NCBI GenBank assembly: GCA_003481005.1
Contig: QUKC01000006.1
Span: 1-64,000 of the forward strand
Direction of reading: 5' to 3'
From: Firmicutes bacterium TM09-10
GTDB taxonomy: Bacteria; Bacillota; Clostridia; Lachnospirales; Lachnospiraceae
Length of the DNA: 64,000 nt
The position numbers were made by a program, and so were the translations under genes. The notes below the pieces were generated by a model that saw nothing but the letters and a program-made list of their open reading frames with translations, was not told where the DNA came from and searched no databases. Below are positions 25,112-32,563 of this stretch, piece after piece (the first letter of the stretch is position 1; each line of letters begins with the position of its first letter).

Positions 25112-25136
25112 CATCCCCGGATCACTTCCGGGGATG
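25112..25136 (-). terminator. Hairpin between thrH and the J-domain gene
   Basis: Perfect stem CATCCCCGG/CCGGGGATG with a 7-nt loop, followed on the minus strand by TTTGCG. A probable weak terminator or attenuator after thrH. Confidence 0.5.
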
Positions 25137-25236
25137 CCTCTTACCGGTTGTCGATCCGGTCATCATCTTTGTTCTACATGTAATATAACACTGATTCATA
25201 ATGGTGTCAATGGAAGCCAGGCAGTTCACAAAAAAT

Positions 25237-25833
25237 TCACGCTTCTTTCAACGCGTTTAGCAGCTCTTCATAGGTTTCCAGTGCCGGAATCTGCGGATAA
25301 TCTGCTTTGATCTGCTCTGTCGTGCGGAATAAAAATCCACTCTTTCCCGCTAAAATCATGCCGAGATCGTTATAGCTGTCTCCACTTGCGACCGTTTCAA
25401 AGCCGATCGACTGCAATGCCCGCACAGTTGTCAGTTTAGAATTTTCCACCCGCATCTTATAATCCGTGATCTCGCCGTCCTCTGCTACCACGAGGGAATT
25501 GCAAAAAATTGTCGGCCAGCCGAGCTTTTTCATCAGAGGCTGTGCGAATTCCGTAAAGGTATCGCTGATAATAATCACCTGCGCAAAGCTGCGCAGTTCA
25601 TCCAGAAACTCCTTTGCCCCCGGAAGAGGGTCGATAGAGGCAATCGTCTCCTGTATTTCTTTCAGTCCGAGCCCGTGCTCTTTTAAAACAGAAAGGCGCC
25701 AACGCATCAGCTTATCATAATCAGGTTCGTCCCTCGTCGTTTTTTTCAGCTCCGGAATTTTGCTCGCCTCCGCAAAAGCGACCCAGATTTCCGGTACCAG
25801 AACTCCTTCCAGATCCAAGCAAATCAGTTTCAT
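25237..25833 (-). CDS. thrH: ThrH-type phosphoserine phosphatase / homoserine phosphotransferase
   Basis: A 198-residue HAD-fold enzyme. It opens with CLDLEGVLVPEIWVAFAE, the nucleophile Asp motif specific to ThrH. Motif II is IISDTF near residue 95, and the metal-binding GDSYNDLGM lies near residue 152. ThrH of Pseudomonas dephosphorylates phosphoserine and can transfer the phosphate to homoserine, linking serine and threonine synthesis. Homoserine would come from the hom/lysC operon at 32.6-35.6 kb. The start has a GGAGGAAAAAG site. It appears monocistronic. Confidence 0.92.
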   Translation of the reverse strand: MKLICLDLEGVLVPEIWVAFAEASKIPELKKTTRDEPDYDKLMRWRLSVLKEHGLGLKEIQETIASIDPLPGAKEFLDELRSFAQVIIISDTFTEFAQPLMKKLGWPTIFCNSLVVAEDGEITDYKMRVENSKLTTVRALQSIGFETVASGDSYNDLGMILAGKSGFLFRTTEQIKADYPQIPALETYEELLNALKEA

Positions 25834-25962
25834 CTTTTTCCTCCATTCTGCCCATTTGCAGCATTTTTATTCTCTCTGCGATTATATCGTGAGCATAGCT
25901 CACTCAATAATTTCGCCGTTCGCGATGAGCAGGCTTCGCCTGTTCCCGCTCTCTTGCGCTCA

Positions 25963-27303
25963 TTATAACACACGGCTTCTTAATTTTACGCGGTAAATTC
26001 TCCGCAGAGAATCATCGATCCGCTCCTCACTCACCGTTCCATCCGCAACGGCATCCAAAACGCCCTGATATGCCTCTTCAAAATTCTCCGGCATCAAAAC
26101 CATGTCCGCACCGGCTTTCAATGCCATAATCGCGGCAACGTCCGATTTATAATATTCGGTAATCGCTCCCATATTCATTGCATCGGTAATAATAATCCCC
26201 TGATAACCCAATTCGTTGCGCAGCACTCCCGTAATGATCTTTTCGGAAATGCTCGCAGGAAGCGAATCTCCATCTGTCAGGTTCGGTGCTGTGATATGCC
26301 CTACCATAATCATATCTGTGCCCGCTTCTATACCAGACTGAAACGGTAAAAATTCCTCTGCTTCCATCTCCTCTTTCGTCCGATCCGTCTGCGCCGCGCC
26401 GGTATGAGAATCCCCTGCTGTATCCCCGTGTCCCGGAAAATGCTTCAGGCAGGCGCTCACGCCGGTCTCCTGCAGCCCTGTCACCGCACGGGAAACCATC
26501 TGTGCCGCTACACCTGCATCCGATGAAAAGGCACGGTTTCCGATCACCGTATTGTCTACATTCGTCAGCACATCTGCAACCGGTGCAAAATCCACATTAA
26601 AGCCATAAGAAGAAAGATAACCTCCGATATTTTGATATGCATCGCATGCCGCCTGCGTATCTCCTGCCGCACCGATTTCCCCCATCGGTACGGTCTTATC
26701 CAGCTTTAAGGTGTCCGCAACGCGCGCAACCTTTCCGCCCTCTTCATCTACACCGAAAAACAGCGGAAACAGGCTGTAGGATGCTGTATTGGAAAGCATT
26801 TCTTTTAACTGGTCTTCCGACTGGATATTCTTCGCAAAATAAATCAGGCCGCCTACCGAATATTTTTCCAGGCTTTCTCTGGTCGCATCGCCCGCTGCCA
26901 CAACCTGTGAAACTCCCGTCAGCTGCTCCGGCGTCACAAAAAAAAGTCCCGCTACCTTCTGCTCCAACGTCATCCCTGCGAGTGTATCCTCTACCATATC
27001 GTTTAAAGCGTCCTCTTTTGTGTAAGTGCTCTCCGTTTCTTCCGTAGATTCCGTCTCAAACAGGGCCGCGACTGCCGCCTGCGCCTGCGCGGATTCTTCT
27101 ACCCGGGACGCTTCCAAAAGCTCCTGTCTGGATTCCTCCCGCGCTGCCTGATGCTGTTTTACCGCACTGCCAGCTGCGTGAATACCAAAAAAGCAGCCCA
27201 TCCCAACTGCAATCAAAACCACCGCCATGACACAATAAGAAATCAGCTGATTTCTGCGTCTGCGCCTTCTTCTGTTTTCTCTGTTCGTCTTTTTTTCTGA
27301 CAT
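25963..27303 (-). CDS. Membrane-anchored glycoside hydrolase family 3 (NagZ-like)
   Basis: A 446-residue protein. A strongly basic N-terminus (RENRRRRRRRN) and one hydrophobic segment (about 23-43) form a membrane anchor or uncleaved signal. A disordered Ala/Glu/Ser-rich stretch follows, then a GH3 domain from about residue 110. The domain contains the NagZ His-loop KHFPGHGDTAGDSHTG and the nucleophile Asp in IITDAMNMGA. NagZ-type enzymes remove N-acetylglucosamine from peptidoglycan fragments; here it should act outside the membrane. I use the ATG at 27303; a TTG seven codons earlier is less likely. Confidence 0.9.
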   Translation of the reverse strand: MSEKKTNRENRRRRRRRNQLISYCVMAVVLIAVGMGCFFGIHAAGSAVKQHQAAREESRQELLEASRVEESAQAQAAVAALFETESTEETESTYTKEDALNDMVEDTLAGMTLEQKVAGLFFVTPEQLTGVSQVVAAGDATRESLEKYSVGGLIYFAKNIQSEDQLKEMLSNTASYSLFPLFFGVDEEGGKVARVADTLKLDKTVPMGEIGAAGDTQAACDAYQNIGGYLSSYGFNVDFAPVADVLTNVDNTVIGNRAFSSDAGVAAQMVSRAVTGLQETGVSACLKHFPGHGDTAGDSHTGAAQTDRTKEEMEAEEFLPFQSGIEAGTDMIMVGHITAPNLTDGDSLPASISEKIITGVLRNELGYQGIIITDAMNMGAITEYYKSDVAAIMALKAGADMVLMPENFEEAYQGVLDAVADGTVSEERIDDSLRRIYRVKLRSRVL

Positions 27304-27366
27304 CTCTGATACTGTTCCTTCCAAGCTCGTTTGTCTGCAGGATTCCCTTTTAGACTAACACAAACG

Positions 27367-27406
27367 GAAGCGGGTATCAATCATCTTTTTGATCAATACC
27401 CGCTTC
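27367..27406. repeat. Inverted repeat upstream of the GH3 gene
   Basis: Perfect 11-bp arms GAAGCGGGTAT (27367-27377) and ATACCCGCTTC (27396-27406), 18-nt loop, with no T-tract on the minus strand. It separates the decayed frame at 27428 from the GH3 gene. Confidence 0.45.
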
Positions 27407-27427
27407 TAAAATTCGCTATCCAATGGT

Positions 27428-27830
27428 CTAAACCTCCGTTTCTCTGTATCGTTCCAACTCTTCGGATTTTGTACCTGCGTACAGCTTCTTCTGTTGACAT
27501 CCCTCAACGACTTTTCCGTTCCATCGTGTTTCCCTGTCGTCAAACAACATCTTTTCCGCATTCAAAATCGGATTGTGTACTTGATGCAAACCATTTGCTT
27601 CGCGTTTCTTTAAAGTAATGGAATCGACGATTCCCTTTAAAGACTCCTTATGCAGTTTTTCCTGTGCTCTTTCATCCATTCTGATGTTTTCGATATCCGA
27701 TCCGACAGGCTTTCTATTTCCGAATTAGAATGGAAAGCATTTGACTACTGAAAAGCTTCTGCCAGTTTCTTACATCTTCTGTCTGAAAAGAGTGAATGTT
27801 ATACGGTTTCCGGTGGATTGTCCTCCTTTC
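27428..27830 (-). pseudogene. Decayed coding remnant of unknown origin
   Basis: The region lies downstream of a perfect consensus promoter and a GGAGG-like site, yet the bases after that site give no start codon in a long frame. An 83-codon frame (MDERAQEKLHK... to 27428) is preceded by coding-like fragments in the other two minus frames, such as SDRISKTSEWMKEH, as expected of a gene broken by frameshifts. I recognise no family. It could instead be non-coding. The rest of the gap to 28001 is A/T-rich without a gene. Confidence 0.3.
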
Positions 27831-27898
27831 TTTTTATTTTTGTTCTTTGTTTTCCTTGTTTGTAACTTCATTATATCCATCGGAAACCGTTCTGTCAA
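27803..27898 (-). promoter_or_regulatory. Consensus promoter with inverted repeat spanning the -10
   Basis: TTGACA (27893-27898), 17-nt spacer, TATAAT (27870-27875): a perfect match to the housekeeping consensus. A 16-bp inverted repeat (one G:T mismatch) has one arm in the spacer, 27875-27890, and the other at 27803-27818, with 56 bp between. A GGAGG lies at about 27821-27825. The geometry equals that of the nrdR promoter. No intact gene follows. Confidence 0.65.
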
Positions 27899-28001
27899 TT
27901 ATTTATCTGACGTTTTTTTAATTTTGTTATTTCTTTCTTTTTATTTCTGTAAAATATCTATTTTATCTGTCTTTTTCAATTATTTTATCAGAATTGTCTG
28001 A

Positions 28002-29426
28002 TTATTCATTTCGGATTGCAGCCAGCGGGCTCAGCTTCATCGCTCGCTTTGACGGAAAATATCCTGCCGCCATGCCGATTACTACTGCAAAGATCACGGA
28101 CGCCCCGGCAAGCCAAAGCGGAATATAGGACAGGCTCGACATATTTCCACTCGCCGCCACGACCTTATTGATGATCATGGAAATCAGATAGCTGATCCCC
28201 AGGCCGACGATGCCACCCACCAGACCGATATCTGCAGCCTCCATCAGAAACATTGCCTGAATATTTCGCATATCGCAGCCCAACACCTTCATCACACCGA
28301 TTTCCTTTGTCCGTTCATAGATGGACATCATCATCGTATTGGTAATGCCGATCGCTGCAACCAGAAGAGAAATCGCACCGATTCCACCCAGCATTGCCTG
28401 AATATTGGCATACTGCTTCTGTGTGGATTCAATCCATTCAATATTACTGCTCGCTTCATAGCCAAGTGCCTTAATCTGCTCCTGCACAGCGATCATATTG
28501 TCGATATCGTCCACATTGACCTTTAATACAGAGTAAAATAGATCCTTATACGGTTTTCCGTTGGACGTCGTGGGCTGTCCCGGAATCGCCTTGTTCCGAA
28601 AAGCCCGTTTCAGTGTCGCCTTGAGCGCATCCAGATTACAATAAACATTGTAGCCGTTTGCACTGTATCTGCCGTCTTCGCTTTGCTTTTCCACCCCCGC
28701 CGTCGGAATCAGGTATTTCTTAGGTGGAACCGTCGTCGAATCTCCGTTCCTGCCTGAGCTTCCGCTATTCTGGCTCCCATAATAGGCATTCTGATCAAAG
28801 ATGAAAAAGACGCTGTCTTTCATAAAATCCACCGCAAATACTCCCTTATCATAATAGGGATATTCATAGGTTCTCGGATTATAAAACTCTGCAGCAACCC
28901 GGTTCCCATAAAAAAACTGCAGTTCCTTGTCATCCAACGGCAGCTTACCGTCTCCGATTTCTATATTTAACGCCTGCAGGCCTTCCGGCGTCATTCCCTG
29001 AATGTTCATATAGTCATTCACATACTGCCCATACTTTGCCACAATATTAAGCTGCAGCACCGGGTATACATTTTCGACATGGTCCAGACTTTCAAGCAGA
29101 CTTACCGCTGCATCGTCCAGACGCATCACCTTATCCTTTGAGGACGAACTTCCGGAATCCGAAGAAAATGTCACAGACCCGCCTCCGCCGATGGAGTACG
29201 TGGTATAGGAGCTGCTATCTCCCCTGCCCTCCCGCACTTCGATCGTCGTAAGACCGCCGTACTGTTCAATATCTTCCATTGTCGCCTTGTTTAAGCCAAG
29301 TCCCAGCGAAACCATGACGACAATAGACGCCGTACCGATCACAACGCCAAGAATTGTCAGAAGCGTCCTCACTTTTCTTTTCCACAGATTTGCAGAGCTC
29401 ATCCGCAGCAAATCAAGTATTCTCAT
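28002..29426 (-). CDS. MacB/FtsX-type ABC transporter permease
   Basis: A 474-residue membrane protein. The N-terminal helix follows the motif KRKVRTLLTILGVVIGTASIV. A large extracellular domain (about 55-340) contains a Ser-rich loop. Three C-terminal helices form the FtsX domain (about 345-470), with MMSIYERTKEIGVMKVLG and PSKRAMKLSPLAAIRNE at the end. It should pair with the LolD-type ATPase encoded upstream. Such MacB-like pairs couple ATP hydrolysis to conformational work outside the membrane, for example peptide export or resistance. The start at 29426 has a GGAG site. Confidence 0.92.
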   Translation of the reverse strand: MRILDLLRMSSANLWKRKVRTLLTILGVVIGTASIVVMVSLGLGLNKATMEDIEQYGGLTTIEVREGRGDSSSYTTYSIGGGGSVTFSSDSGSSSSKDKVMRLDDAAVSLLESLDHVENVYPVLQLNIVAKYGQYVNDYMNIQGMTPEGLQALNIEIGDGKLPLDDKELQFFYGNRVAAEFYNPRTYEYPYYDKGVFAVDFMKDSVFFIFDQNAYYGSQNSGSSGRNGDSTTVPPKKYLIPTAGVEKQSEDGRYSANGYNVYCNLDALKATLKRAFRNKAIPGQPTTSNGKPYKDLFYSVLKVNVDDIDNMIAVQEQIKALGYEASSNIEWIESTQKQYANIQAMLGGIGAISLLVAAIGITNTMMMSIYERTKEIGVMKVLGCDMRNIQAMFLMEAADIGLVGGIVGLGISYLISMIINKVVAASGNMSSLSYIPLWLAGASVIFAVVIGMAAGYFPSKRAMKLSPLAAIRNE

Positions 29427-29458
29427 ATTCGTCTCCGTTTTGACAGCTAAGAAAACGC

Positions 29459-29481
29459 GAGCCAAACGTTTCGTCTGGCTC
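29459..29481. other. Intercistronic hairpin before the MacB-type gene
   Basis: GAGCCAAACG and CGTCTGGCTC pair on the plus strand with TTTGTTTTT following; on the minus strand it sits 33 nt before the permease start. It may reduce read-through from the CARDB gene. Together with the hairpin repeat beside it, it fills the 103-bp gap. Confidence 0.45.
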
Positions 29482-29501
29482 TTTGTTTTTCTTTATTCAT
29501 G

Positions 29502-29536
29502 ACAATAGAACGCTCGCAGAGCGTGCATTCTATTGT
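29502..29536. repeat. 35-bp intergenic hairpin repeat, copy 5, supplying a stop codon
   Basis: ACAATAGAACGCTCGC...GCGTGCATTCTATTGT, preceded by TTATTCATG. The stop codon TAG of the CARDB gene (29530-29532) and its last two Gln codons are formed by the repeat's own arm, so insertion of the element seems to have set the C-terminus of that protein. Confidence 0.75.
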
Positions 29537-31248
29537 TGATCATCCTTCTGATTTAAGTCGAGCAAGTCCTCCTGCAGAAGCTTTGCCGCCTTTTTCTTTT
29601 TTCGAAGCTTCACGACAACGACTACAACAACAATTCCTGCAGCAACTGCTGCGATAATCCCGATAATCATGCCGATGTTTGAGGTCTTCTGCGGCTCTTC
29701 CTCCGGAATCATCATATCGGAGCCGTCATCAACCATCGGTTCCGAAACATACAGCTGCATATCAATCTCCTGACGTGTCTGGTTGCCCGCATCGTCTTCA
29801 TAGGTCAGCACCGCTTTTACCGTTCCGTCGTCTGTCGTCGCAGCAATGCCGTTTACCATCGCATCGACATTTCCGGTGGCACCGGGCGCCAGGTTTCCGA
29901 TAAACGTATCGCCGCCCTCAACGCTGTCCGCCTCAAACTTTACCTGAACGTTATACAGCGTCGTCTTACCGGTATTATAAATCTGGAACATGACATTGGA
30001 CTGTTCCCCAACCATAATCGAGGCCGGATTGATTTCGGGAGTGCTCGTGTCGTACTTTGCTTCCTGCTTGACCGGTACGGAAACCTTCGCTTCGTCCGTC
30101 AGATCCGCCTTTAAATCCGTATCATATTTCATCTTGACCGTTACAACATAAGGCTTCTGGGAAAGATCCGCCTTCGCCTGCATCTCAATTTTCAGATCCT
30201 GACTGCTGCCCGCCGGCATCCGATCCACATAGATCGAGCTGGATCCGGACGTCGGAAGGAACGACGCGTAGCTGTTTGTCACCTGTCCGCTGCTCGTTTC
30301 AGTTCCACCCTCCACGGCTTCCAGATCGAACAGCACGTTGCTGACTGCAGTATCCTGGGAAGTATTTTTGACATGAATCGTCAGGGTAAAAATGCTGCCC
30401 GCATACACTTCCGCCGGATCAGTTTCAAAGCCCGTCACAATAATTCTGGGCTGGGAAATCGTCGCAAGATCAGAAGATCCGATCCGTCCGCTGCCGGGTT
30501 TGCCCTGGCAGTATACATATACCGTAATCTCTGCCGGTTTCTCGCAGCGGATTTTGTTTTTGCTGTACCAGACCTTAAAGGTCAGCGGATAATAACCGGT
30601 CAGGACGTCCTCTCTGGCGGTAAACGTCCAGGTCAGCTCTCTTCTGTTGAACACCGCTTCGTCATACAGCTTTGTGGCACAGCCCGGAATCTCGTTAAAG
30701 TTCTTCGTATATCCTGTGCTGTCTGGCTTAAATGGCCATTTCTGGATGTCGTTGGAAACCTCCGGCTCTACCAGAAGGTCTGTCAGCCATTCTTCACCGA
30801 GGTTGATGAGCGGCAGCACGATTTCCACACTCTGTCCATAGGAAACGCTCGGTGTCGTCCAGTTGTCCGCAACCGTCAGAAATTCCGTCGTCGTTGTCAC
30901 ACTTCCGCTTTTACCGATCGCTGTGTCCATCTCCGCTTTCACTTTTCCCACATAGCTCCACATCGCATCAGGCGTCATGTATTCCGAATTTGCGATGTAA
31001 TATTGCCCACTGTACATGATATCGTCCAGATCATCGATGATGTACTGCTCCGGATTTTCCCGTTTAATCAGACTTTCCTTGTAGTTTTTCAACTCCACGG
31101 ACGCTCTCCATCTATCATCATCCGTGATGTACTGTACCGAGTTTCCGCTTACCTCATCCGCATAAACCGGCATCGGAGTTTTGACAGCTGCTACCGCCGT
31201 CATGAAAATCAGTCCTGCTGTCAGTAATTTTTTGCACCAGCTTTTCAT
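29530..31248 (-). CDS. Secreted, C-terminally anchored CARDB-type protein
   Basis: A 572-residue protein: signal peptide (about 1-30), an N-terminal helical region, then at least two beta-sandwich CARDB-like domains (about 280-390 and 405-500). The second half contains segments such as DFTLTIHVKNTS-type strands, and FQIYNTGKTTLYNVQVKFE. One transmembrane helix (about 525-548) and a basic cytoplasmic tail follow. This COG1361-like architecture commonly accompanies LolD/MacB pairs and may be the extracellular partner. It overlaps the ATPase gene by 4 nt. Its C-terminus ends inside a hairpin repeat. Confidence 0.8.
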   Translation of the reverse strand: MKSWCKKLLTAGLIFMTAVAAVKTPMPVYADEVSGNSVQYITDDDRWRASVELKNYKESLIKRENPEQYIIDDLDDIMYSGQYYIANSEYMTPDAMWSYVGKVKAEMDTAIGKSGSVTTTTEFLTVADNWTTPSVSYGQSVEIVLPLINLGEEWLTDLLVEPEVSNDIQKWPFKPDSTGYTKNFNEIPGCATKLYDEAVFNRRELTWTFTAREDVLTGYYPLTFKVWYSKNKIRCEKPAEITVYVYCQGKPGSGRIGSSDLATISQPRIIVTGFETDPAEVYAGSIFTLTIHVKNTSQDTAVSNVLFDLEAVEGGTETSSGQVTNSYASFLPTSGSSSIYVDRMPAGSSQDLKIEMQAKADLSQKPYVVTVKMKYDTDLKADLTDEAKVSVPVKQEAKYDTSTPEINPASIMVGEQSNVMFQIYNTGKTTLYNVQVKFEADSVEGGDTFIGNLAPGATGNVDAMVNGIAATTDDGTVKAVLTYEDDAGNQTRQEIDMQLYVSEPMVDDGSDMMIPEEEPQKTSNIGMIIGIIAAVAAGIVVVVVVVKLRKKKKAAKLLQEDLLDLNQKDDQQ

Positions 31249-32006
31249 ATGCTCGCCTCTTCCTCCCGTTTCTTTTCTTCCTTTTCCCGTTCTTCTTTGC
31301 TCTTTCCTGTCATATCGTCAATCCGGACAATTTTGCCGTCAATAATATGGAAAATACGGTCTGCAAAACTCGCCAGATGGTTGTCATGCGTAACCATCAC
31401 GAGCGTCTGCTGTTTTTCGTGTACCACCTGCTGCATCAGCTCCATCACTTCTCTGGACGTATTGGAGTCAAGGTTTCCGGTCGGTTCGTCCGCAAAAATG
31501 ATCTCCGGATCAACCACGAGTGCCCTCGCCACGCCGACTCTCTGCTGTTGTCCGCCGGACATCTGAGTCGGCCGGTGATTTTTGTATTTGCCGAGCTTTA
31601 CCAGATCCAGAAGCGCCGACGCTTTTTTTAACCGCTTTGCCTTATCCACACCCTGAAATGTCAATGGCAGCGCCACGTTTTCCAGCGCTGTCATCGTCGA
31701 AAGCAGGTTAAAAGACTGAAAAATAAACCCGATATGCTCCCGTCTGAAACGAACCAGCTGGTTTTCTGTCTTGTTCTCGATATGTTCCCCCGCGATGACA
31801 ATTTCGCCTTTTGTCGGCTTCTCCAACCCGGCGAGCATATTTAACAGCGTCGATTTGCCCGATCCGGACGTCCCGACGATGGCGCAGAATTCTCCTTTAT
31901 AAATCGTGAAATCCACGCCGTTTAGGGCGCGCACTTTCGATTCGCCCACGCGGTAGATTTTATACAGATCCTTGACACAAATGACCGGTATTTTGTTATC
32001 TGCCAT
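31245..32006 (-). CDS. LolD/MacB-type ABC transporter ATP-binding protein
   Basis: A 253-residue ATPase with Walker A GTSGSGKST, signature MSGGQQQRV, Walker B IIFADEPTGNLD and switch His in VTHD. The C-terminus is Lys/Glu-rich. It partners the MacB-type permease and the CARDB protein in one operon. I place the start at 32006 (MADNKIPVICVKDLYKIY), which has GAAAGGAATC upstream. The open frame to 32204 exists only because it crosses three 40-bp repeats and is rejected. Confidence 0.93.
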   Translation of the reverse strand: MADNKIPVICVKDLYKIYRVGESKVRALNGVDFTIYKGEFCAIVGTSGSGKSTLLNMLAGLEKPTKGEIVIAGEHIENKTENQLVRFRREHIGFIFQSFNLLSTMTALENVALPLTFQGVDKAKRLKKASALLDLVKLGKYKNHRPTQMSGGQQQRVGVARALVVDPEIIFADEPTGNLDSNTSREVMELMQQVVHEKQQTLVMVTHDNHLASFADRIFHIIDGKIVRIDDMTGKSKEEREKEEKKREEEASI

Positions 32007-32037
32007 TTTCTGATTCCTTTCGTTTCCGCTGCTATCC

Positions 32038-32153
32038 GCAGTACCACCTCGAAAACGCTTCGCGTTTCCTCGATCCCGCAGTACCCGCTCGAAAACGCTT
32101 TGCGTTTCCTCGATCCCGCAGTACCACCTCGAAAACGCTTTGCGTTTCCTCGC
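32038..32153. repeat. 40-bp tandem repeat, about 2.9 copies, in the leader of the export operon
   Basis: Copies start at 32038, 32078 and 32118. Each contains GCAGTACC..CTCG followed by the short palindrome GAAAACGC/GCGTTTC. Copies differ at two or three bases. They lie between the promoter and the ATPase start, so each could form a small hairpin in the mRNA. The period and lack of unique spacers exclude a CRISPR array. Confidence 0.85.
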
Positions 32154-32172
32154 TGCAGGGCATTCGCCCTGT

Positions 32173-32233
32173 CGGAAAAAAGAGAAGAGGCAACTCGTCT
32201 GCAAGCAGCCGGTTGCCTCTTCTCTTTTTTCCG
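32173..32233. repeat. 22-bp perfect inverted repeat in the export-operon leader
   Basis: Arms 32173-32194 (CGGAAAAAAGAGAAGAGGCA plus AC) and 32212-32233 are perfect reverse complements around a 17-nt loop. The stem includes an A6/T6 run, so transcripts from either strand would end the stem with U residues. It lies just downstream of the predicted promoter of the operon and could act as an attenuator. Confidence 0.7.
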
Positions 32234-32256
32234 GTACTGCTCATTGGTAATAGCAT

Positions 32257-32296
32257 ATCATATTTTATGTCGGAAATCTTTAAGATTATTTTAAGC
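32257..32296 (-). promoter_or_regulatory. Candidate response-regulator-dependent promoter of the export operon
   Basis: A -10 TATGAT (32257-32262) is preceded, 16 bp upstream, by two direct TTTAAG repeats 11 bp apart (32279-32296 on the plus strand) in place of a good -35. This is the layout of OmpR/PhoB-type activation, common for MacB-like peptide-response transporters. No two-component genes lie in the window. Confidence 0.4.
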
Positions 32297-32366
32297 TTTT
32301 TTCATAACCGGAACGAAGGTAAGATGTTTGTCCATCCGGTCACCCATGATGCCCATGGTCTTGTCC

Positions 32367-32503
32367 TAAAAAAAAGAATCCGGCGAAGCAGGATTCTCCG
32401 CCTGCGGCAGGTCGCGCAAGCGACATTCTTCCATTCCGCCGCAGTGCGATCCGCGCGGAGCGTTTTTTATCGTATGGAAACGAAGTTTCCTATACGATAA
32501 AAA
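32367..32503 (-). repeat. Multi-hairpin modules A and B, diverged reverse copy
   Basis: Read on the minus strand it has the same order as the copy at 43396-43527: hairpin TCGTATAGGAAAC/GTTTCCATACGA, A-run, CGCTCCGCG..GGATCGCAC, then stems TCGC/GCGA, CCTGCCGCAGG and GAATCC/GGATTC followed by T8. The stem sequences differ but the pairing order is kept. It lies directly after the lysC terminator. Confidence 0.55.
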
Positions 32504-32534
32504 GCCCTGTGCGGAAGCGCCCCCAAAGCACAGG
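32500..32534 (-). terminator. Terminator of the ACT-hom-lysC operon
   Basis: Minus strand stem CCTGTGC/GCACAGG followed by GCTTTTT, about 30 bp after the lysC stop. Confidence 0.75.
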
Positions 32535-32563
32535 ACCTCGTATTCCTATTTTATTGGCAAGCC

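Noticed and set aside
9687..27898. Phase-variable invertible promoters
   Set aside because: The inverted repeats would flip only the -10 region, no -35 is visible on the other side, and no recombinase gene is nearby; left as one of several explanations, not a call.
27741..28001. Hydrophobic 86-codon plus-strand frame
   Set aside because: Composed of A/T-rich intergenic DNA with poly-T runs that encode Phe/Leu; no ribosome site, and it lies over a strong minus-strand promoter.
32038..32153. Possible CRISPR array
   Set aside because: Copies are directly contiguous with no unique spacers, only three are present, and no cas genes lie in the window.
32006..32204. N-terminal extension of the LolD-type ATPase through the 40-bp repeats
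   Set aside because: The extension encodes the tandem hairpin repeats, while an internal ATG at 32006 has a good ribosome site and gives the normal family length.
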